Of a DNA stretch of 64,000 nucleotides, positions 58,261-64,000 are shown in pieces. Location of the stretch: NCBI GenBank assembly GCA_002923375.1, contig BEIJ01000001.1:186001-250000 (forward strand), in the 5' to 3' direction. The notes under the pieces are model-generated. The model saw only the letters and a list, made by a program, of their open reading frames with translations, was not told the origin of the DNA and did no database searches. The first letter of the stretch is position 1; each line of letters begins with the position of its first letter. The translations under genes were made by a program, and so were the position numbers. This stretch comes from a bacterium HR33. Lineage in GTDB: Bacteria; Gemmatimonadota; Gemmatimonadetes; Gemmatimonadales; GWC2-71-9.

Positions 58261-59598
58261 TCATGATGCCAGCCGTTCCTCCAGATATCGCGCCACCTGG
58301 TCCAAGTGCACTCGCTCCTGGGCGAGGGTATCGCGATCCCGGACGGTTACGGTCTGGTCCTGCGTCGTCTGTCCGTCAACGGTAATGCCGAAGGGCGTCC
58401 CCGCTTCGTCCTGCCGGCGGTAGCGCCGCCCGATGGATCCGCCGTCGTCGTAAAACACCGGCATCTTGCGCCGCAGGTCGTCGTAGAGACGGCGCGCAAT
58501 TTCGGGCATCCCGTCCTTGTTCACCAGGGGAAATACTCCCGCCTTTATCGGCGCGAGAGCCGGATGGAGTCTGAGAACCACTCGTTTCTCGCCCGCCACC
58601 TCTTCCTCGTGATAGGCGTCCACCAGCACCACCAGCATCAGCCGGTCGATACCCAAAGATGTCTCGATAACGTACGGGATGAACCTTTCCTTGGTCACAC
58701 CGTCCACGTATTCCAGCTTCTTGCCCGAGTATTGCTGGTGCCGGCTCAAGTCGTAATCGGTCCGGTTATGAATTCCTTCGAATTCCTGCCACCCGAAGGG
58801 AAACTCGTACTGAATGTCGAAGGCCCGCTTGGCGTAGTGAGCCAATTCCTCAGGAGAGTGCTCGTGAAAGCGCAGCTTGTTCCGGGAAATGCCCAGGGTC
58901 ACATGCCAGTTCATCCGCTCCTCGCGCCAGTATTCGAACCACTTTTCGTCTTCACCCGGCCGCACAAAAAACTGCATTTCCGCCTGCTCGAATTCCCTGG
59001 TTCTAAAAATGAAGTTCCCCGGGGTAATTTCATTGCGAAAGGCTTTGCCTATCTGGGCGATCCCGAAAGGAATCTTCTGCCGGGAAGACTGCATGACGTT
59101 CAAGTAATTGACGTAGATCCCCTGGGCGGTCTCGGGCCGCAGGTAAACGATCGCCGCCTCGTCTTCCACCGGGCCGATGAAGGTCTTGAACATCAGGTTG
59201 AACATGCGCGGCGCCGTGAGCGATCCCCGGTTCCCGCACACCGGACACTGGGCGTCCGGCTCCCCCGGCTTTCCTTTGATCCGCTCGTCGTCGGCCCGGA
59301 ATCGGTTCTTGCAGATTTTGCAGTCAACCAGAGGATCGGTAAACCCGGCCACGTGGCCCGAGGCTTCCCAGACCCGAGGGTGCATTAGTATGGCGGCATC
59401 CAGTCCCTCGATGTCCTCCCGCTCCTGCACCATGGCCCGCCACCACAGCTTCTTGAGGTTGTTCTTGAGCTCCACGCCCAAAGGACCGTAGTCCCAGACC
59501 GAGCCCAGCCCCCCGTAGATCTCGGAGGACTGGAACACGAAGCCCCGGCGTTTGGCCAGGGAAACCAGCTTGTCCATAACGGACACTGCTTGCGCCAT
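58261..59598 (-). CDS. glyS: glycyl-tRNA synthetase (alpha2, single-chain type)
   Basis: 445 aa class II synthetase that charges tRNA-Gly. '[33 protein letters not shown]' region at the N-terminus, CKICKNRF and CPVCGNRG zinc-type pairs, motif 2 '[27 protein letters not shown]' region, and the C-terminal anticodon-binding domain. It is the homodimeric form (GlyQS), not the alpha2beta2 form. An ATG at 59577 is an alternative start. Confidence 0.96.
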   Translation of the reverse strand: MAQAVSVMDKLVSLAKRRGFVFQSSEIYGGLGSVWDYGPLGVELKNNLKKLWWRAMVQEREDIEGLDAAILMHPRVWEASGHVAGFTDPLVDCKICKNRFRADDERIKGKPGEPDAQCPVCGNRGSLTAPRMFNLMFKTFIGPVEDEAAIVYLRPETAQGIYVNYLNVMQSSRQKIPFGIAQIGKAFRNEITPGNFIFRTREFEQAEMQFFVRPGEDEKWFEYWREERMNWHVTLGISRNKLRFHEHSPEELAHYAKRAFDIQYEFPFGWQEFEGIHNRTDYDLSRHQQYSGKKLEYVDGVTKERFIPYVIETSLGIDRLMLVVLVDAYHEEEVAGEKRVVLRLHPALAPIKAGVFPLVNKDGMPEIARRLYDDLRRKMPVFYDDGGSIGRRYRRQDEAGTPFGITVDGQTTQDQTVTVRDRDTLAQERVHLDQVARYLEERLAS

Positions 59599-59610
59599 GG
59601 AGCGGAGGGC

Positions 59611-59639
59611 AAGATAGATCCCCCGAGGCCGGGCGACAA
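59611..59639 (-). promoter_or_regulatory. candidate glyS promoter
   Basis: Minus strand: -35 TTGTCG (59639-59634), 17-base spacer, -10 TATCTT (59616-59611), 12 bases before the ATG at 59598. Four of six matches in each box. No T-box leader fits in the short gap. Confidence 0.4.
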
Positions 59640-59727
59640 GCTAACCGGCCGTAGCCCGCGAAGTTGCACCCTCCCCGGCCGAAGCCTTACCCGGTCCAGC
59701 GGAAGGGCTAATACTCGGCGGGAGGCT

Positions 59728-59733
59728 TATATT
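59728..59733 (+). promoter_or_regulatory. -10 box of the pilBC operon
   Basis: TATATT on the plus strand, 7 bases before the pilB ATG. No -35 at 17 bases. Same box and spacing as ispG, on the other strand. Confidence 0.35.
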
Positions 59734-59740
59734 AGAGGCG

Positions 59741-61393
59741 ATGGCGATAGGCCAAAAGCGTTTCGGGGAGAAGCTCCTGGAAGCCGGGCTGCTGACGGCC
59801 GAAGATCTGGAGGCGGCTCTGGCGGTGCAACGGGCCACCGGCGAACCCTTGGGCGAGGTCATACTCAAGCAAAAACGGGTGCTGGAGGAGGACGTTATGC
59901 GCCTTCTCTGCGAGGAGGCGGGAATCGAGTTCCGCTCCCTCAAGGGGGTGATCCCGGACCCGGCTGCGGTAGCTCAGCTTCCGGCAGAACTCGCCCGTGA
60001 AAAGGCCGCGGTTCCCTTGGGTTTGGAGAAAAACCGGCTCACGGTCGCCATGGCTAATCCTTTGGATCTAAAAGCGGTGATGGCGCTGGAGCGGGCGACC
60101 GGGCGGCTGGTGCATGTACAGGGAGCGCCGCGGAAAGAAATAGAGCAGCTCTTGGACAGTGTTTACGGACCGGCGCTGAGAAAAGACCAGGCGCCCCAAC
60201 TAATCGAGGACTCCGGTCCCAGGGCGCCGCCGGAGGCGATCACGGCGGTGGAAGGGACGGCCCGCGCCTCCCAGATCACCGATGAACTGATCCGCCGCGG
60301 CGTAGCCATGGGCGCAACCGACATCCACCTGGAGCCGCTGGAGGGGGGTCTTAGAGTTCGCTACCGAGTGGACGGCGTTCTCAGAGAAGGTGGCTTCTTC
60401 GCCCGCAATCTCCAACCGGCAATCCTTACGAGAATCAAAGTCATGGCGGGCCTGGACATAGCCGAGAGCCGGCAGCCCCAGGACGGACGCCTCAGGGTTC
60501 GGTACGATCAAAGAGAGATCGATATTCGTATATCCACCTTCCCCACTCTTTACGGCGAAGACATCGTGCTGCGGTTGCTGGATCGCAGCCAGGTCAAACT
60601 CGACCTTTCCGCGCTGGGTATGGATCCCCAGGACATCGAGGCGTTCCGGCATGCTCTCAACCGCCCCGAGGGGTTGATCTTGATTACCGGTCCCACGGGA
60701 GCCGGAAAGACCACGACTCTGTACGCAGCCCTGACTACGCTCAATACCGTCACCCGGGCCATCGTCACGCTGGAGGATCCCATCGAGTACGAGCTTCCCG
60801 GCATACGCCAGTCGCAGATCAACCCTAGGGCCGGCCTGACCTTCGCCACCGGATTGAGGGCTCTGCTGAGGCACGATCCGGACGTGATTCTGGTGGGCGA
60901 GATGCGGGATCGCGACACGGTGGAGATAGGGTTGAGCGCTGCGCTGACGGGTCACCTGGTGCTGACCACGCTGCACACCAACTCGGCCGCGGCGGCGATC
61001 CCGCGCCTGTTGGACATGGGCGCCGAGCCGTTCGTTTTGGCTTCGGCGGTGCGGCTCATCGTGGCGCAGCGCCTAGTGAGGGTGCTCTGCGCCGAGTGCA
61101 AGAGACCCGTGCAAGTCCCGGATGCGGTGCGGCAACGCTACCAGCTGGGGACCGGTACCGTGTATCAGCCCGCTGGCTGTCCCGCTTGCCAGAGCACCGG
61201 TTACCGCGGCCGCACGGGAATTTTCGAGTTGATAGCCGACTCTCCCGCCCTTGCCGAGTGCATCTATCAGCACGCTTCCGCGGAAGAGATTCAGAGGCGC
61301 TGCGGCGGGCGAACGCTTTTTGAGCACGGGCTTCAGAAGGTGCGCCAGGGAATCACCTCGCTGGAAGAGGTGTTGAGCAAAGTCTCGGAGTAA
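59741..61393 (+). CDS. pilB: type IV pilus assembly / type II secretion ATPase (PilB/GspE)
   Basis: 550 aa hexameric motor. N-terminal T2SSE_N domain (about 1-160), then the ATPase core: Walker A GPTGAGKTTTLY near 320, Asp box 'VILVGEMRDRDTVEIGL', His box 'GHLVLTTLHTNSA', and a zinc-type CAEC...CPAC pair near 448-482. It powers pilus extension. PilB and GspE are hard to tell apart; a nearby GspF/PilC and PilM-like gene fit pili, and mglAB is in the window. Confidence 0.95.
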   Translation: MAIGQKRFGEKLLEAGLLTAEDLEAALAVQRATGEPLGEVILKQKRVLEEDVMRLLCEEAGIEFRSLKGVIPDPAAVAQLPAELAREKAAVPLGLEKNRLTVAMANPLDLKAVMALERATGRLVHVQGAPRKEIEQLLDSVYGPALRKDQAPQLIEDSGPRAPPEAITAVEGTARASQITDELIRRGVAMGATDIHLEPLEGGLRVRYRVDGVLREGGFFARNLQPAILTRIKVMAGLDIAESRQPQDGRLRVRYDQREIDIRISTFPTLYGEDIVLRLLDRSQVKLDLSALGMDPQDIEAFRHALNRPEGLILITGPTGAGKTTTLYAALTTLNTVTRAIVTLEDPIEYELPGIRQSQINPRAGLTFATGLRALLRHDPDVILVGEMRDRDTVEIGLSAALTGHLVLTTLHTNSAAAAIPRLLDMGAEPFVLASAVRLIVAQRLVRVLCAECKRPVQVPDAVRQRYQLGTGTVYQPAGCPACQSTGYRGRTGIFELIADSPALAECIYQHASAEEIQRRCGGRTLFEHGLQKVRQGITSLEEVLSKVSE

Positions 61394-61396
61394 CGC

Positions 61397-62599
61397 TTGC
61401 CGCACCATTACAGCTACCAGGCGTTGACTCAGAGCGGGTCCCTGACCCGGGGCGTGATGCAGGCCGAGAGCGAAGAAGAGCTGGCGGCTCGCCTCAGGGA
61501 ACAGGGTCAGTACCTGGTGCGGGCCCGCAAGACCCGCCGGGCCAAGGTCTATTCCGACGGCCCTATCAGCGATCAGGATCTAACCCACGTGGTCGAGTAC
61601 CTAGCAACCTCGCTGGAGGCCGGGATCCCTTTGCTCCAGGTCTTGACCGATTTGGAGAACCGCCTGCCTCGCAGGCGCATCCGCAAGATCGTGGCCGAGA
61701 TTCGAACGGCGCTGCTGCACGGAGAAGGCCTCTCGGACGCCATGGCGCACTACCCGAAGGCTTTTTCCAAATTGGTGGTAAGCACGGTGAAAGCGGGAGA
61801 GACAACCGGTAGGCTGGATTTTGCTTTGCGCCAATTGCTGGCCTATCTGGACTGGGTTCAGGAGATCCGGGTCTTGATCAGGCAGGCCACCACATACCCT
61901 GCCATCGTGGTCACGGGGCTGATAGTGCTCCTGGTGACCCTGATGACGGTGCTGTTTCCCAAGATCCTGCCGGTTCTCGAATCGTTCCAAGTGACCCTGC
62001 CCTTGCCTACCAGGATGACGATCGGAGCTGCGCGGTTTCTGGAGCGGCACTGGGCGGCGCTGGTGGCCGGTTTGGTAGGGCTGGGAGCCTTGTTTTGGGT
62101 GGCCGCGCGTACTACCCCGGGAAGAAAGCTCATCGACTCCGCGCTGCTCCGGCTTCCGGTGATCGGCCCCGTGGTCCTCGACATCAACATGGCGCGGCTG
62201 GTGACGTATCTCTCTCTCTGCTACGCCACCGGCGTGGGGGTCCTGGGTGGTCTGAGGCTGATAGAAGAGATGATCGGGAACAGCGTTTTGGCGAGAGCGG
62301 TGACAAGAGCCCGGGTTGCAATAGAAAGAGGAGCCTCGATCGCCCAGGCCTTCGTGGAACAGAACGTCTTTCCCACGATCGTGACCCGCAGCCTGGCGCT
62401 GGGCGAATCCACCGGCCGCTTGGACGAGGCGCTGCAGCGGGTGAAGCTCTATTACGATAGAGAGCTTCCGGCTAGGGTGAGGCGTCTGCTTTCGCTGCTC
62501 AATCCCGCGCTGGTGGTGATCCTGGGAGCGGTGATTCTGATCGTTGGCCTGGCAATCATCCTCCCCATCATGAACATCTATCAGTCCCTGGGACGCTGA
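61397..62599 (+). CDS. pilC: type IV pilus inner-membrane platform protein (PilC/GspF)
   Basis: 400 aa. 'YSYQALTQSGSLTRGVMQAESEEELAARL' start, two T2SSF helical domains (about 60-190 and 265-390) each followed by transmembrane segments ('AIVVTGLIVLLVTLMTVLF' and 'ALVVILGAVILIVGLAIIL'). It is the rotor/platform under the PilB motor. It starts with TTG; the GGAG overlapping the pilB stop is the ribosome site, so translation is coupled. Confidence 0.94.
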   Translation: MPHHYSYQALTQSGSLTRGVMQAESEEELAARLREQGQYLVRARKTRRAKVYSDGPISDQDLTHVVEYLATSLEAGIPLLQVLTDLENRLPRRRIRKIVAEIRTALLHGEGLSDAMAHYPKAFSKLVVSTVKAGETTGRLDFALRQLLAYLDWVQEIRVLIRQATTYPAIVVTGLIVLLVTLMTVLFPKILPVLESFQVTLPLPTRMTIGAARFLERHWAALVAGLVGLGALFWVAARTTPGRKLIDSALLRLPVIGPVVLDINMARLVTYLSLCYATGVGVLGGLRLIEEMIGNSVLARAVTRARVAIERGASIAQAFVEQNVFPTIVTRSLALGESTGRLDEALQRVKLYYDRELPARVRRLLSLLNPALVVILGAVILIVGLAIILPIMNIYQSLGR

Positions 62600-62616
62600 A
62601 AGTGGAGCGTGCGGAC

Positions 62617-64000
62617 ATGCTGTGGTGGCTGCCCTCGCACGGCCGACACGGATTCGCCGCCGCGCTTACGCCGCACGGCATCGACGTCGTAGAACACGCG
62701 TCGCGAGCTGGGAAACTGAGCGTCGAGCGCCATGCCCGAAGCGGAGAAGCGCTGGCCGGCATCCCGGAAGCTGCGGAGCGACTGGCAGACTTGGTGGAGT
62801 CCCTCGGCGGCCGCGGGCGGCGCCTCAACCTGGTGTTGAGCGGTTTCGAGTCCCGGTATCATGTCCTGGAACTCCCCGCCGCCGAGAGAAAACTCCTTGC
62901 GCCGGTGGTAGAGCGCGAGCTTAAGCGCCTGGAGCCCAACATAGTGCAACCGGTAGTGGGATTCAGTTTCGAGTCCCCATCATGGAAGCAGCCCAAGACC
63001 GTACCTCCCGGCGTGCTCGCGGCGGTAATCCCCCAAGGGACCTTGGAAATATTGGCGAGTACTTTGGAGCGGCGAGGCATCGGGCTGCAGCACGTAACCG
63101 TGATCCCCCAGGCGATGCAACGGCTTTACGAAGTCTTTTGTCCCGCCGAGGACCCGGCGGTGCTGCTGCTGGTAACACCGGAACTCACCGTTATTGCAGC
63201 TTTCGTGGAGGGCCGGGTACGTCTCTGCTGGGAGTCGAACGTGAGGACGGCTCCGGGCGCCGCCATAGACCAGGATGTGCTGGCGGGACGCCTGGCCGCG
63301 GCGAGGCACTTTGTGCAGCAGATCTCGCGGGGCCGGGTACCGGCCAAGGTTTTTCTGTCGGCCGAGCCGGAGGAACGCGGTCTGCTGGAAGATCTAACCC
63401 GGCGGACCGTACCGGTAACTTGCGAGCCTCTGGGACCGGCGCAAGCGGCGCCGGGCGCACTCTTGGCGCTGGGTGCTTCGCTGGACGCAGCTGCCGCTGA
63501 CCGGCTCGACCTGCTCCCGAGTTTCCTAAAGCCCTCGGTGTCATCCGAGCCGCGATTGAGGGTCATGGTAGCTGGCGCCTGTGCCCTCGCCGTAGGAGTT
63601 GCCGGATGGAGTGCCTGGGCGGGACTGTCCAGGGCAGCAGGCTCGTCGCCGGACGCGGACGACCTTACGGCCGCAGCCGCCCTGGAAGCGCGGCTCGAGG
63701 CGTTAGAGCCGATCCTGTTGGAGCGCCGGGCCCATGCCGCCCGGGTTGCCTTGTTGCGCGAACTTTGGGATCGGCGGGCGCTGCCGCCGGCGCTTTTGGA
63801 AGCCATAGCCCTTGCTACACCGCCGCAGGTGCAGCTCGACACGATCGCCATTGAGCGGCTCGAAAGGGGCTGGCAGGCGAGGGTGAGCGGGCGGGGATCC
63901 GGCACGCACGCAGCTGCTGCGATGGGTGCGGTGGACCAGATGTTTCGCGAGCTGTCGAGACGCCTTCCCGAGGCTACGGCGGTTCTTACCCATCTCTCGG
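62617..64000 (+). CDS. PilM/PilN-like (GspL-like) pilus assembly protein, 3' partial
   Basis: Open to the window end, so the C-terminus is missing. The first ~300 residues resemble the actin-like PilM/GspL cytoplasmic domain, though the motifs are weak. A transmembrane helix at about 317-337 (VAGACALAVGVAGWSAW) leads to a periplasmic part with a coiled segment ('LEARLEALEPILLERR') and a PilN/GspL-like ferredoxin-fold start ('PPALLEAIALATPPQVQLDTIAIE'). GGAG at 62604 is 9 bases before ATG 62617, so I prefer that start to the GTG at 62602. Downstream of pilC. Confidence 0.75.
   Translation, partial: MLWWLPSHGRHGFAAALTPHGIDVVEHASRAGKLSVERHARSGEALAGIPEAAERLADLVESLGGRGRRLNLVLSGFESRYHVLELPAAERKLLAPVVERELKRLEPNIVQPVVGFSFESPSWKQPKTVPPGVLAAVIPQGTLEILASTLERRGIGLQHVTVIPQAMQRLYEVFCPAEDPAVLLLVTPELTVIAAFVEGRVRLCWESNVRTAPGAAIDQDVLAGRLAAARHFVQQISRGRVPAKVFLSAEPEERGLLEDLTRRTVPVTCEPLGPAQAAPGALLALGASLDAAAADRLDLLPSFLKPSVSSEPRLRVMVAGACALAVGVAGWSAWAGLSRAAGSSPDADDLTAAAALEARLEALEPILLERRAHAARVALLRELWDRRALPPALLEAIALATPPQVQLDTIAIERLERGWQARVSGRGSGTHAAAAMGAVDQMFRELSRRLPEATAVLTHLS

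Noticed and set aside
59599-59740. T-box leader before glyS
   Set aside because: The gap is 142 bases and shared with the divergent pilB; no T-box consensus or terminator/antiterminator hairpin seen.
1-64000. CRISPR arrays, insertion sequences, phage genes, attachment sites or a replication origin
   Set aside because: No spaced direct repeats, transposase or integrase motifs, DnaA-box clusters or tRNA-flanked insertions were seen on reading through.

Overview
The window is a gene-dense stretch of chromosome from a GC-rich, diderm (outer-membrane) bacterium. Evidence for an outer membrane is a lipoprotein-rich gene content, a TonB-C domain, a large beta-barrel protein ending in Phe, and a lipoprotein-type amidase. 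The mix of MglA/MglB, Ser/Thr kinases with N-terminal zinc ribbons, PEGA and FHA domains, B12-dependent ribonucleotide reductase, pyruvoyl arginine decarboxylase and type IV pilus genes recalls Gemmatimonadota or a related phylum; this placement is inference, since there is no rRNA gene here. I see no tRNA, rRNA, CRISPR array, insertion sequence or phage gene. The only RNA gene I find is a small SRP RNA.

Layout. 1-4.5 kb: end of a Kef-type K+/H+ antiporter, pdxH, and two lipoproteins. 4.5-24.3 kb: a long minus-strand series of housekeeping genes: cobB-pyk-MBL hydrolase, a class II aldolase relative, YtxH and BrkB membrane proteins, trkA-trkH, an ABC exporter, the SRP RNA, dnaX-ybaB-recR, mglB-mglA, pgsA-cinA and grpE-dnaJ. 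ispG (minus) and a MOSC-domain gene (plus) diverge at 24.3 kb. 25-35 kb: B12-dependent ribonucleotide reductase, a membrane Ser/Thr kinase with PEGA and TonB-C domains, a giant peptidase/propeller/beta-barrel protein, and a cell-wall amidase. 35-40 kb (plus): a compact operon of double-FHA protein, Ser/Thr kinase, PP2C phosphatase and FHA-transmembrane-trypsin-like protease. 40-44 kb: anhydro-MurNAc recycling (anmK, murQ) and gamma-glutamyltransferase. 44-59.6 kb (minus): ccdA, an arginine/ornithine/agmatine cluster (agmatinase, pyruvoyl arginine decarboxylase, Fur-family regulator, TIGR00300-type ornithine cyclodeaminase), priA, an HDAC-like deacetylase, a string of small translationally coupled unknown genes, a Na+ symporter, two metallopeptidases and glyS. 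59.7-64 kb (plus): pilB, pilC and a PilM/PilN-like gene that runs off the end.

How parts connect. The 35-40 kb operon reads as a complete phospho-signalling unit: writer (kinase), eraser (PP2C) and two FHA phosphothreonine readers, one of which is tethered through the membrane to a serine protease. This is the strongest candidate for an undescribed system. MglA/MglB may set the polarity of the pili encoded at the right end. PdaD, SpeB and the ornithine cyclodeaminase form an arginine-to-polyamine/proline branch.

Promoters. Several sigma70-like promoters (-35 TTGACC/TTGACG/TTGTCA, 17-bp spacer) can be read by eye. In several genes the -10 hexamer lies only 7-8 bases before the start codon, the geometry of leaderless mRNAs.
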